38,004 bases of DNA from an uncultured Bacteroidales bacterium (GTDB taxonomy: Bacteria; Bacteroidota; Bacteroidia; Bacteroidales; UBA932): positions 1 to 38,004 of the forward strand of contig CAMJJO010000002.1 in the NCBI GenBank assembly GCA_946406095.1. Direction: 5' to 3'. The position numbers and the translations under genes were made by a program. Below, piece by piece: positions 18,001 through 25,695 of this stretch. The first letter of the stretch is position 1; each line of letters begins with the position of its first letter. The notes under the pieces were generated by a model that was not told the DNA's origin, did not search any database, and worked only from the letters and a program-made list of their open reading frames with translations.

Positions 18001-19407
18001 ATGGAAGAAAAGAAATTCAGACTGGAGTCCGACCTTATCGGCGAACTCGAAGTGCCTGCTGATGCCTACTATGGGGTCCAGACCCAGAGGGCAATCAACA
18101 ACTACAAGATTTCCACTACTCACATGAGCGATTACCCCGAATACATAATCGCAATAGCTTATGTGAAATGGGCGGCCGCAGCAGCCAATGCCGAGCTCGG
18201 TGCACTGGATCCGAAGATTGCAGATGCCATCTGCAAGGCCAGCGAAGAAATAGTCAACGGCAAATTCCACGACCAGTTCCCCGTCGACATGATGCAGGGC
18301 GGCGCAGGTACCTCCGTCAACATGAATGCCAACGAGGTTATCGCCAACAGGGCCCTGGAGATCATGGGACACAAGAAAGGCGAGTATCAGTTCTGCTCCC
18401 CCAACGACCATGTGAACTGCGCTCAGTCCACAAACGATGCCTACCCTACCGCATTCCGCTATACTTTCGTCCGGATGAACAGGCAGCTGGTCAAGGCCCT
18501 GACCGACCTCATCAACTCCTTCCGCGACAAGGGCGAAGAGTTCAAGGATATCCTCAAGATGGGCCGTACACAGCTTCAGGATGCAGTGCCCATGACCTCT
18601 GGACAGGAGTTCAACGCATTCGCAAACAACCTTGAAGAAGAACTTGCGAATCTCGAGCGCAACGCAGTGCTGCTCAAAGAGATAAACATGGGTGGAACCG
18701 CTATCGGAACCGGCCTTAACGCGGTTCCCGGCTTCGCCGAGCTCTGCACCAGGAAGATGTCCGAGCTGACCGGAGATAAATTCGAGAAAGCACCCGACCT
18801 GGTGGAGGCAACACCCGACACCGGCGCCTATGTCAGCTACTCCGCAGCCCTCAAGCGTCTCGCCATCAAACTCAGCAAGATCTGCAACGACCTCCGACTT
18901 ATGGCATCCGGCCCCCGCTGCGGCCTTCACGAGATCAACCTTCCCCCTATGGCCCCCGGTTCTTCAATTATGCCCGGAAAGGTGAATCCCGTTATCCCCG
19001 AGGTCACTAACCAAGTGTGTTTCAAGGTAATAGGCAACGACACCACGGTGGCCTTCGCCGCCGAGGCAGGCCAACTGCAGCTGAATGTGATGGAGCCTGT
19101 GATCGTGCAATCCGTGCTGGAAAGCATCACCTGGTTGACGAACGTGATGAACACCCTGCGCGAGAAGTGCATAGTCGGCATCACCGTCAACAAGGAGCAC
19201 TGCTACGAGATGGTGAAGAATTCAATCGGCATTGTCACCGCCCTGAACCCTTATATCGGATATAAGAACTCGACAAAGGTGGCCAAGGAAGCCCTTGCCA
19301 CCGGAGGCAGCGTCTACGACATCGTCCTGGAGAAAGGTCTGATGAGCAAGGAAGATCTGGACAAAGCACTGGATCCCGTCGCAATGCTTCACGCACACAA
19401 GCTTTAA
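18001..19407 (+). CDS. aspA: Aspartate ammonia-lyase (aspartase)
   Basis: A 468-residue cytosolic enzyme of the fumarase/aspartase superfamily that converts L-aspartate to fumarate plus ammonia. The N terminus ([20 protein letters not shown]) and the signature loop [12 protein letters not shown], with the catalytic Ser, are intact, as is [14 protein letters not shown]. Length matches aspartase (about 470). The class II fumarase alternative is less likely because of the [14 protein letters not shown] start and overall pattern, but substrate is by homology. In gut Bacteroidales aspartase feeds fumarate respiration to succinate. It lies 8 bp behind the amidase gene, with no clear promoter of its own. 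Its TAA shares the palindrome TTAA with the stop of the convergent guanylyltransferase gene. Confidence 0.93.
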   Translation: MEEKKFRLESDLIGELEVPADAYYGVQTQRAINNYKISTTHMSDYPEYIIAIAYVKWAAAAANAELGALDPKIADAICKASEEIVNGKFHDQFPVDMMQGGAGTSVNMNANEVIANRALEIMGHKKGEYQFCSPNDHVNCAQSTNDAYPTAFRYTFVRMNRQLVKALTDLINSFRDKGEEFKDILKMGRTQLQDAVPMTSGQEFNAFANNLEEELANLERNAVLLKEINMGGTAIGTGLNAVPGFAELCTRKMSELTGDKFEKAPDLVEATPDTGAYVSYSAALKRLAIKLSKICNDLRLMASGPRCGLHEINLPPMAPGSSIMPGKVNPVIPEVTNQVCFKVIGNDTTVAFAAEAGQLQLNVMEPVIVQSVLESITWLTNVMNTLREKCIVGITVNKEHCYEMVKNSIGIVTALNPYIGYKNSTKVAKEALATGGSVYDIVLEKGLMSKEDLDKALDPVAMLHAHKL

Positions 19408-20333
19408 CGCTTGGATTTCTGATACTCTTCCTGGGCGTCTTTGATCTCCTGCGGGATCAGGCGCCCGGTTACTTTTTCTATAGCTGCGAAACTGCCCAGG
19501 TCATCCCATGGCCAGTCGGCCGGAATGCACCATACGTCGGGGGATTTTTCCATCACCGCATAGTCGATCGAAATCTTCTCGCAGGTAGGGAAAAGACGCT
19601 GCAGTTCGGCCTCTTCGGAAGGGGTGTAGAAGGAGGGTTCCAGCTCATCCATTATGGCTGCGATGCCGGGTGCATGAGTGCGGATTTCAGACTCCACCGT
19701 CATCGTGTTCCAGACAAAGATTCCGGCGTTCCAGAAGTAGTTTCCAGCCTCCAGATAGCGTTTTGCAGTCTCAAGGTCCGGTTTTTCGCGGAAAGACTTG
19801 ACTTTTACGATATCTGGCTGATTGTCAATTGTTTGCATTTCATCAAGTGACGAAATTTCGATATATCCATAGCCGGTATTGGGGTTTGAAGGCTTAATTC
19901 CAACGCATACGATTGCGGGCTTGCCGGTGCCTGTGAATTTAAGGGCCTTTCTAATCGTAACTGCGTATGAATCAATGGATGAAACAAAAGCGTCAGAAGG
20001 GCTAACAACTATGTTACATTGGCCAAAGCGGGCTTTTATCTTCCAAATTGCATAAGAAATGCACGGAGCGGTGTTCCGGGGGGCCGGTTCGGCGAGGATC
20101 TGGTCGTCTGGAATGGAGGGCAATTGCTCCTTAATCCAGTGCACGTAATCCTTCGAAGTCACCACCCAGAAACGCGCTTCCGGATCCACTGCTTTGAAGC
20201 GTTCATAAGTCATCTGGATAAGGGTCTTCCCAACTCCGAGAAGGTCCAGGAACTGCTTAGGTTTTTCGGCTGTGCTGATGGGGTAGAGACGGGTGCCCTG
20301 CCCCCCTGCCATTATAACGATATGATTGGTCAT
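19404..20333 (-). CDS. manC: Mannose-1-phosphate guanylyltransferase, C-terminally short
   Basis: A 309-residue nucleotidyltransferase making GDP-mannose from GTP and mannose-1-phosphate. The pyrophosphorylase signature [20 protein letters not shown] is at residues 9-28. [19 protein letters not shown], the FREKP motif, NAGIFVW and [13 protein letters not shown] follow in the standard order. Typical Bacteroidetes homologues run to about 350-360 residues with a C-terminal strand-rich tail after DLGxW; here only about 25 residues remain. The catalytic domain is complete, so activity is plausible. The stop lies in the TTAA shared with aspA. The gene diverges from the HAD phosphatase gene with a 53-bp gap. 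Confidence 0.85.
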   Translation of the reverse strand: MTNHIVIMAGGQGTRLYPISTAEKPKQFLDLLGVGKTLIQMTYERFKAVDPEARFWVVTSKDYVHWIKEQLPSIPDDQILAEPAPRNTAPCISYAIWKIKARFGQCNIVVSPSDAFVSSIDSYAVTIRKALKFTGTGKPAIVCVGIKPSNPNTGYGYIEISSLDEMQTIDNQPDIVKVKSFREKPDLETAKRYLEAGNYFWNAGIFVWNTMTVESEIRTHAPGIAAIMDELEPSFYTPSEEAELQRLFPTCEKISIDYAVMEKSPDVWCIPADWPWDDLGSFAAIEKVTGRLIPQEIKDAQEEYQKSKR

Positions 20334-20372
20334 AGTCTGTCTTTTGTTCTGCTAATATACGCAGTTTTTTGC

Positions 20373-20380
20373 TAACTTCG
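20373..20380 (+). promoter_or_regulatory. Weak -7-like element (TAACTTCG)
   Basis: TAACTTCG has one mismatch to TAnnTTTG and ends 6 bp before the HAD phosphatase ATG at 20387, again implying a near-leaderless mRNA. No good -33 element is present at 19-21 bp. Confidence 0.3.
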
Positions 20381-20386
20381 CGTCCG

Positions 20387-21064
20387 ATGAAATACGAACT
20401 TGTCATTTTCGATCTGGACGGCACTCTCTTGAACACCATCGAAGACCTGGGCACTGCCGTCAATCACTCCCTCTCCCTGAGGGCGCTCCCCCTCCATACC
20501 ATGGAAGAATACAGGGGCAAGGTCGGGCACGGAATCAGGGACCTGGTCACGAAATCCCTTCCGGAGGAACTGCGATCGGATGCAGCATACATAGATTCGG
20601 CCCTCAAGGATTTCCGGGAATACTATTCCAACCACATAGATGTGCATACCCGCCCTTATGCGGGCATGATGGAACTGCTTGAAGGATTGCATAAAGTCGG
20701 CACTCGTATAGCGGTGGCTTCCAACAAGTTCCAAGAGGGGACGGAGCGCCTGGTGAAAGAGTTTTTCCCCGGAGTGGACTTTGCGGCCGTCTTCGGCAAT
20801 AAAGAAGGGTTTCCCCTCAAGCCGGATCCCGCCATCGTGGAAGAGGCCTTAAGGGCGGCCGGCGCCTCGAGGGAAAGGGCAGTAATGGTCGGAGATTCCC
20901 GCACCGACATCCTCACTGCAGTAGGCGGAGGCATCCCGGCAATCGCCGTAAGCTGGGGTTTCAGGCCCAGGGCCGAGCTTCTTTCCGCGCTAAAGGAGCT
21001 CTCCCCTTCCGGAAGCCTTGCAGACAACGTTGAACAACTTGGAAGCCTTCTGGGGGCTTTTTAA
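20387..21064 (+). CDS. HAD-superfamily hydrolase, phosphoglycolate phosphatase-like
   Basis: A 225-residue HAD phosphatase of subfamily I. Motif I, FDLDGTLLNT, has both catalytic Asp residues. Motif II is the SN of VASNKF, and the Lys of motif III lies in LKPDP. Motif IV is VMVGDSRTDI. A helical cap sits between motifs I and II, as in Gph/PGMB-like enzymes. Phosphoglycolate salvage or another small phosphoester is the likely substrate, not determinable here. The ATG at 20387 starts MKYELVIFDLDG; upstream codons in frame add residues without homology. It is followed by the tRNA genes. Confidence 0.85.
   Translation: MKYELVIFDLDGTLLNTIEDLGTAVNHSLSLRALPLHTMEEYRGKVGHGIRDLVTKSLPEELRSDAAYIDSALKDFREYYSNHIDVHTRPYAGMMELLEGLHKVGTRIAVASNKFQEGTERLVKEFFPGVDFAAVFGNKEGFPLKPDPAIVEEALRAAGASRERAVMVGDSRTDILTAVGGGIPAIAVSWGFRPRAELLSALKELSPSGSLADNVEQLGSLLGAF
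21041..21063 (+). terminator. Possible intrinsic terminator overlapping the HAD gene end
   Basis: AAGCC (21043-21047) and GGCTT (21055-21059) form a short stem with a 7-nt loop, followed by a T run through 21062. The hairpin is inside the last codons and the run reaches the TAA stop. The stem is short, so termination may be partial. Confidence 0.35.
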
Positions 21065-21080
21065 AAAAAGTTGAAAAATA

Positions 21081-21112
21081 TTTGGATTATCAAAACTAAA
21101 GTTATACCTTTG
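21081..21112 (+). promoter_or_regulatory. Consensus Bacteroides-type promoter of the tRNA-Lys pair
   Basis: TTTG at 21081-21084 and TACCTTTG at 21105-21112 are separated by exactly 20 bp, a full match to the Bacteroidetes primary promoter. Initiation near 21119 would leave a leader of about 15 nt before the first tRNA at 21134. Confidence 0.75.
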
Positions 21113-21133
21113 CAATCCCGTTTTAGGGCGGAG

Positions 21134-21206
21134 GACTCGTTAGCTCAGTTGGTAGAGCACAACACTTTTAATGTTGGGGTCTCGGGTTCGAGCCCCGAAC
21201 GGGTCA
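21134..21206 (+). tRNA. tRNA-Lys (anticodon TTT)
   Basis: A 73-nt cloverleaf without encoded CCA. The acceptor stem GACTCGT pairs with ACGGGTC (one G-U), with discriminator A at 21206. The D-arm is TAGCTCAGTTGGTAGAGCA. The anticodon stem is CAACA/TGTTG with loop CTTTTAA, placing TTT at 21167-21169. The T-arm contains GGTTCGAGCC. It reads AAA and, by wobble, AAG. Confidence 0.95.
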
Positions 21207-21221
21207 CAAGATTGAAATAAT

Positions 21222-21294
21222 GCACCCTTAGCTCAGCTGGTAGAGCAATTGACTCTTAATCAATGGGTCCAGGGTTCGAGCCCCTGAGGGTGTA
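21222..21294 (+). tRNA. tRNA-Lys (anticodon CTT)
   Basis: A 73-nt cloverleaf 15 bp after the first tRNA. The acceptor stem GCACCCT pairs with AGGGTGT; the first pair is a G-U wobble. Discriminator A is at 21294. The anticodon stem is ATTGA/TCAAT with loop CTCTTAA, placing CTT at 21255-21257. It reads AAG, which is the favoured Lys codon in the genes of this window. No CCA is encoded. Confidence 0.94.
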
Positions 21295-21298
21295 CTAG

Positions 21299-21325
21299 AA
21301 AAGCCGGACGAAATGTCCGGCTTTT
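21299..21325. terminator. Bidirectional intrinsic terminator between tRNA-Lys and nadE
   Basis: Perfect 11-bp arms, AAAAGCCGGAC (21299-21309) and GTCCGGCTTTT (21315-21325), enclose the loop GAAAT. The A and T tracts at the arm ends provide a U-run on both strands, so it can stop both the tRNA transcript and the convergent nadE transcript, whose stop codon is 8 bp away. Confidence 0.85.
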
Positions 21326-21332
21326 CTGTTTC

Positions 21333-23258
21333 CTATTTCAACCAAATACTGGAATAAGCGTCGCTGGGCATACGCCAGTCCCCTCTCGGCGAGAGCGAGA
21401 CGCTACCCACCTTGGGGCCGTCCGGCATGCAGCTGCGCTTGAACTGCTGGCTGAAGAAGCGCTTGCAGAATACCTTGAGCCACTTTGCTATCACAGCCTC
21501 GTCGTAGACACCTTCAAATGCGATCCCTGCCAGGAAAAGCACCTTTTCGGGGGTGTAGCCCCAGCGCATTATATTATAGAGGAAGAAATCGTGCAGTTCG
21601 TAAGGGCCTACAAGGTCTTCCGTCACCTGCAGGATAGTGCCGTCCGCCGCAGCGGGCAGCAGTTCGGGAGAGATGGGAGTGTCCACAATATCTGCCAGCA
21701 CATCCTGTGCACCGTCGAAATGCTCGGATGCCGCGAACTTCACCAGGGCGCGCACCAGGGTCTTGGGCACGGAAGCATTCACCCCATACATGGCCATGTG
21801 GTCCCCGTTGTAGGTGCACCACCCCAGAGCCAGCTCCGACAGATCGCCGGTGCCGATCACGATTCCACCCTCCTGCCCGGCCACATCCATAAGTATCTGC
21901 GTGCGCTCGCGTGCCTGCGCATTCTCATAGGTTGCATCGTGATTATCCAGGGCGTGGCCGATATCCTCCAGATGCCTGGTAACGGACGGCACGATAGAGA
22001 TTTCCCTGGAACTGATGCCAAGTTTCTCCATGAGAATGCCGGCATTGCCCTTAGTGCGACCGGTGGTTCCGAAGCCGGGCATCGTGATGCCGATGATCCC
22101 CTTGCGGTCCAGGCCGAGTTTGTCGAATGCCAGCACGCTGACCAGCAGTGCCAGGGTGGAATCCAGGCCTCCGGAAATGCCGACCACTGCCTTCCTGCAG
22201 CCTATATGCTCCAGACGGGAGCACAGGCCAAGCACCTGTATATTAAGGATTTCCTTGCATCGGTCCGCCAATTCCGCACCCTGGGGCACGAAGGGATGCG
22301 CCTCTACCTTCCTAAACAGCCCGCGGCTGAAATCCGTAGGGAAGGCATCCCCTCCGGGAACGGTGACATAGGCATCGGCCGTGCAGGAAAGAACATCCTT
22401 GAAATTGGGATTCTTGGCACGGAGAGCATCCATGCGCTCTACATCCACATCTGCATAGATGGCGGATGAAGTGCGCAGGAACCTTTCGTTCTCGGCCAGC
22501 AATGAATTGCTCTCGTAGATTACGGAAGACCCGCCCCAGACCAGGTCGGTGGTTGACTCTCCGTAGCCGCAGCTGCAATACACATAGCCTGCAAAAAGGC
22601 GGGAAGCGGTGGATGCCACCAGTTGCTTGCGGTAGTCGTTCTTGAGGAGTGCTTCGTTGGATGCGGACAGGTTGATTATGATGTTCGCTCCGGCAATGGC
22701 GGCATAGGTGCAAGGCGGCACCGGCACCCACAGATCCTGACAGATTTCTACTCCTACCACAGCTTTTCCAACAGAGAACAACTGCCTGGCACACAGCCTT
22801 GTAGTCTGGCCGGCATAAACTATTTCTTTATATACCGAGGCACCGCTCTCGAACCAACGGACCTCATAGAACTCGGCATGATTCGGCAGATAGGACTTGG
22901 GTACAATGCCAAGTATCTTGCCCCCTTTGATCAGGACAGCGCAGTTGAAGAGTCTGCCTGCGCAGCGCACCGGAGCGCCCACGGCCACCAGCATCCCGGA
23001 AGGGAGACCGGCACCGGCTATGTCCTTGACGGCCTTCTCGGCCGCTTCCAGCAAACGCTGCTGGCCGAACAGGTCGGCACAGCTATATCCCGTTATGCAT
23101 AGTTCGGGGAAAACGACTATCGATGCCTCTTTACGGGCGGCCTCTTCTGCAAGACGGATAATCTCGGCCGTATTGCGCTCTACATCTGCCAAATACTGCC
23201 TTGGTGTGACCGCCGCAACACGGACAAGCCCATAGTCTTTATGCTCAAGTTCTTTCAT
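21333..23258 (-). CDS. nadE: Glutamine-dependent NAD+ synthetase
   Basis: A 641-residue two-domain enzyme for the last step of NAD synthesis. Residues 1-280 are the nitrilase-type glutaminase, with the triad Glu in FPELCITGYS, Lys in PKSYLPNHAEFYE and Cys in GVEICQDLWVP. Residues about 330-641 are the synthetase, with the ATP-binding PP-loop GISGGLDSTLALLV and the later GTGDLSELALGWCTYNGDH. Length and motifs fit the fused bacterial form that uses glutamine, not free ammonia. The start ATG at 23258 has a -7 box 20 bp upstream. It diverges from fabZ and ends at the shared terminator. Confidence 0.95.
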   Translation of the reverse strand: MKELEHKDYGLVRVAAVTPRQYLADVERNTAEIIRLAEEAARKEASIVVFPELCITGYSCADLFGQQRLLEAAEKAVKDIAGAGLPSGMLVAVGAPVRCAGRLFNCAVLIKGGKILGIVPKSYLPNHAEFYEVRWFESGASVYKEIVYAGQTTRLCARQLFSVGKAVVGVEICQDLWVPVPPCTYAAIAGANIIINLSASNEALLKNDYRKQLVASTASRLFAGYVYCSCGYGESTTDLVWGGSSVIYESNSLLAENERFLRTSSAIYADVDVERMDALRAKNPNFKDVLSCTADAYVTVPGGDAFPTDFSRGLFRKVEAHPFVPQGAELADRCKEILNIQVLGLCSRLEHIGCRKAVVGISGGLDSTLALLVSVLAFDKLGLDRKGIIGITMPGFGTTGRTKGNAGILMEKLGISSREISIVPSVTRHLEDIGHALDNHDATYENAQARERTQILMDVAGQEGGIVIGTGDLSELALGWCTYNGDHMAMYGVNASVPKTLVRALVKFAASEHFDGAQDVLADIVDTPISPELLPAAADGTILQVTEDLVGPYELHDFFLYNIMRWGYTPEKVLFLAGIAFEGVYDEAVIAKWLKVFCKRFFSQQFKRSCMPDGPKVGSVSLSPRGDWRMPSDAYSSIWLK

Positions 23259-23277
23259 AACAAGTTCTTTATTCCCA

Positions 23278-23285
23278 CAAATTTA
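23278..23285 (-). promoter_or_regulatory. -7 promoter element (TAAATTTG) for nadE
   Basis: On the minus strand TAAATTTG fits TAnnTTTG and lies 19 bp before the nadE ATG. A TTCG-like sequence about 21 bp upstream is a weak -33 candidate. Confidence 0.5.
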
Positions 23286-23287
23286 GT

Positions 23288-23295
23288 TATTTTTG
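23288..23295 (+). promoter_or_regulatory. -7 promoter element (TATTTTTG) for fabZ
   Basis: TATTTTTG fits TAnnTTTG and is 27 bp before the fabZ ATG at 23323. It is back-to-back with the nadE element, only 2 bp apart, so the two polymerases should compete for this 64-bp gap. The -33 region is weak. Confidence 0.5.
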
Positions 23296-23322
23296 TATAC
23301 TTTTTACGAAAAACCTAATCCA

Positions 23323-23763
23323 ATGAACAAAGAAGAAATTCAAACCATCATCCCGCACCGCCCCCCGATGCTTCTCGTGGATGAGACCCAATTTTTCGAA
23401 GACGGACACGTCGAATCCAAATATACAATTCCCCAGGACGCATGGTTCGTCCAGGGCCATTTCCCCGGTTATCCGGTTGTGCCGGGCGTGATAATGTGCG
23501 AGATTATGGCCCAAGGCAGCGTGCTGCTGATTCCCAGGGAGCAGCTGGCGGTCAACACCGCTATGTATGCAGGCCTGGATGGCATAAAATTCAAAGGTTC
23601 CGCCTTCCCAGGAGACACTGTGGAAGTTTATTCCAAGCTCGTGGATCTGCGTCCTCCCCTCGTAGTGGTGGATTCCACTGCAAAAGTCAACGGGAAACTG
23701 TGCACCAAGGGCACATTGAAATTCTTCCTCGTCCCCAAAGAAAACCTTCAAGGCATAGAATAG
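23323..23763 (+). CDS. fabZ: 3-hydroxyacyl-ACP dehydratase (FabZ-type hotdog protein)
   Basis: A 146-residue hotdog-fold dehydratase removing water from 3-hydroxyacyl-ACP during fatty-acid elongation. IIPHRPPMLLVDE at the N terminus, the catalytic His motif HFPGYPVVPG and the following Glu in GVIMCEIMAQ are all conserved. The ATG at 23323 fits the family N terminus better than an upstream TTG. An acyl-ACP thioesterase gene starts 1 bp after its stop. The common Bacteroidetes arrangement is a LpxC-FabZ fusion elsewhere on the chromosome, so this may be a second, dedicated dehydratase. Confidence 0.88.
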   Translation: MNKEEIQTIIPHRPPMLLVDETQFFEDGHVESKYTIPQDAWFVQGHFPGYPVVPGVIMCEIMAQGSVLLIPREQLAVNTAMYAGLDGIKFKGSAFPGDTVEVYSKLVDLRPPLVVVDSTAKVNGKLCTKGTLKFFLVPKENLQGIE

Positions 23764-23764
23764 A

Positions 23765-24499
23765 ATGAGCAGAAAAGCACCCATAGTCGACTGGCCAATC
23801 AAAATCAACAGCTTCGAGGTCGACCTCAACTCGAACATCAAGACAGTAAGCCTCCAGAACCTGCTCCAGGAGGTGGCCTACAAGGGTTCGGACTTCTGCA
23901 AGTGCGGGCCGGACGTGATGAGGTCCAGGGGGCTGTTCTGGGCGCTTAACCGCATTCATTTCAACATACTCCGCTGCCCCAGGTGGGGAGATGACCTGAT
24001 ACTTCAGACCTGGTCCCGCGGGCAGGTAGGGCCTCTTTGGCACAGGAATTTCCGTATGGTCACCCTGGACGGCACCCCGGTGGTGCTTGGCACCTCCGCC
24101 TGGACTGTGGTGGATTACAGGGAGCGCGCCCTTTTCCACGGTGAACTGGGTTTCGACCCGTCTTTCCACTACGAAGAAGACACCCTGCCTTTCTGCACCA
24201 AAATACTGATTCCCAGGGATTTGGAGCATGTGCCGGCAGGCAGCCACACGGTGGTATGGTCGGACATAGACACCAACGGGCACGCCAACAACTGCGCTTA
24301 TACCCAATGGGTGCTGGACGCGATGCCTGTAGATTATGTACGGGAGCACAGCGTGAAAGACGTCCAGGTGAACTACAACCACGAAATCCACTTTGGCGAG
24401 AAAGTGGACTTCTCTTTTGCAAGATCAGAAAACGTCTGGTATGCCGCCGGCAGAGTGGGCGACAAAATCTGCTTCAGCGAAAGGCTTGAATTCAATTAA
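23765..24499 (+). CDS. Acyl-ACP thioesterase (FatA/FatB family)
   Basis: A 244-residue double-hotdog protein. The N-terminal hotdog has VSLQNLLQEVAYKGSDF. The active-site block DTNGHANNCAYTQWVLDAM matches the plant/bacterial acyl-ACP thioesterase pattern NxHxNN..Y..W. It should hydrolyse fatty acyl-ACP to free fatty acid in the cytosol, ending chain extension. It follows fabZ by 1 bp, so both likely act on the same pathway. Its TAA stop shares the palindrome TTAA with the stop of convergent glpC. Confidence 0.88.
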   Translation: MSRKAPIVDWPIKINSFEVDLNSNIKTVSLQNLLQEVAYKGSDFCKCGPDVMRSRGLFWALNRIHFNILRCPRWGDDLILQTWSRGQVGPLWHRNFRMVTLDGTPVVLGTSAWTVVDYRERALFHGELGFDPSFHYEEDTLPFCTKILIPRDLEHVPAGSHTVVWSDIDTNGHANNCAYTQWVLDAMPVDYVREHSVKDVQVNYNHEIHFGEKVDFSFARSENVWYAAGRVGDKICFSERLEFN

Positions 24500-25695
24500 A
24501 GCTCGATAGCTTCGGCAAGGACTTCTATAGGATTGAGCACGGGAATTCCTGTGCTCATTTCTATTTGCCACTTGCAGGTCTCGCAGTCGGTCGCGACGTA
24601 TTCGGGGTTGCTGGTGCGGATGTCTTCGAACAGTTTGGAACCGATCTTCTGGGAGAAGCCGTAGTTCTCTTTCTTGAAGCCGAAGGTGCCGGAAATGCCG
24701 CAGCAGTTCTGGTCCAGAACCGTCAGGGTCACCCCCGGAATCATGCGCAGCAACTCTATGGAATAAAGCTGCCAGCCCATCTTCTGCATGTGGCAGGCCG
24801 TATGATATACCACCTTCATCCTGAAGTCTTTACGGAATTTCAGCTTAATCTCCCCTGAAGATATCTTTTCGTACAGCCACTTGGTTGCCAGCATTATATT
24901 GTCCCTTACATCGGAGTTCTGCAGGCCAAGCACGTCCGGGTACTCATCCCTCATGGTGAAGGTGCAGGTAGAGGACGTGGTCAGCACAGGCTCCCCTGCC
25001 TCTGCGGCCTTGCGAATGGATGCCAGATTCACGGCCCCCTGTTTCTTCGCCCTGGCGGCAAAGCCGTTGCTCATAAGGGCCACACCGCAGCATTTCTCCT
25101 TTTCGAGCAGATGCACGCCATAGCCGGCGGCGTTCAATATCTTCACCAGATCCTGCCCCAGTTTGGGATAGTTGTAGTTGACGTAGCAACCATGGAAATA
25201 GCTGACGAACCTGTCGAATCCGGACTGGTCCTGCTTGCGGAACCAGTTCACGAACTTCTGCTTCGAATACTTGGGGAACGTGCGGTGCTTGTCGACACCC
25301 AACATGCCATCCATCACGGACTTGACCGGCTTCAGCTGCAGCACCTCGTTCACCACCGGGGCGAACGGACTGGCCAGCGAGCCGACCAGGTCGGTGGATG
25401 CAAGGGTCCAGTCCCTGAGCCCGCGCAGGCCCTTCGCCTTGGCTTGAGAGCCGTATTTGATGCGGGCGGCCTGAATCATGTCCCCGATGTGCACGTCCGA
25501 AGGGCAGGCGACCTCGCAGCGCTTGCAGTTAAGGCAGTACTTCAGGGCATAGTCGAAGAATGCAGGGTCTTTCAGCCTGTAACGCTCCCCGTCCGGGCCG
25601 GCCTTCTTGGGGCCGGGATAATCCGGATTGACCTCCATCATAGGGCAGACCAATGTGCAGAGATTGCACTTGAGGCATTGTTCAAGATTATTCAT
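24496..25695 (-). CDS. glpC: Anaerobic glycerol-3-phosphate dehydrogenase subunit C (iron-sulfur/CCG protein)
   Basis: A 399-residue membrane-associated electron-transfer subunit. Two ferredoxin-type clusters are coded by CLKCNLCTLVCP (Cys 7, 10, 13, 17) and CLNCKRCEVACP. Two CCG domains follow. The second is HTACHM plus DQNCCGISGTFG. The first is HGCYVNYN plus KEKCCGVALMSNG. GlpC passes electrons from the GlpAB flavoproteins to menaquinone. It is last in the glpA-glpB-glpC order, and its start overlaps the glpB stop by 8 nt, indicating translational coupling. Length agrees with the E. coli subunit (about 396). Confidence 0.92.
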   Translation of the reverse strand: MNNLEQCLKCNLCTLVCPMMEVNPDYPGPKKAGPDGERYRLKDPAFFDYALKYCLNCKRCEVACPSDVHIGDMIQAARIKYGSQAKAKGLRGLRDWTLASTDLVGSLASPFAPVVNEVLQLKPVKSVMDGMLGVDKHRTFPKYSKQKFVNWFRKQDQSGFDRFVSYFHGCYVNYNYPKLGQDLVKILNAAGYGVHLLEKEKCCGVALMSNGFAARAKKQGAVNLASIRKAAEAGEPVLTTSSTCTFTMRDEYPDVLGLQNSDVRDNIMLATKWLYEKISSGEIKLKFRKDFRMKVVYHTACHMQKMGWQLYSIELLRMIPGVTLTVLDQNCCGISGTFGFKKENYGFSQKIGSKLFEDIRTSNPEYVATDCETCKWQIEMSTGIPVLNPIEVLAEAIEL

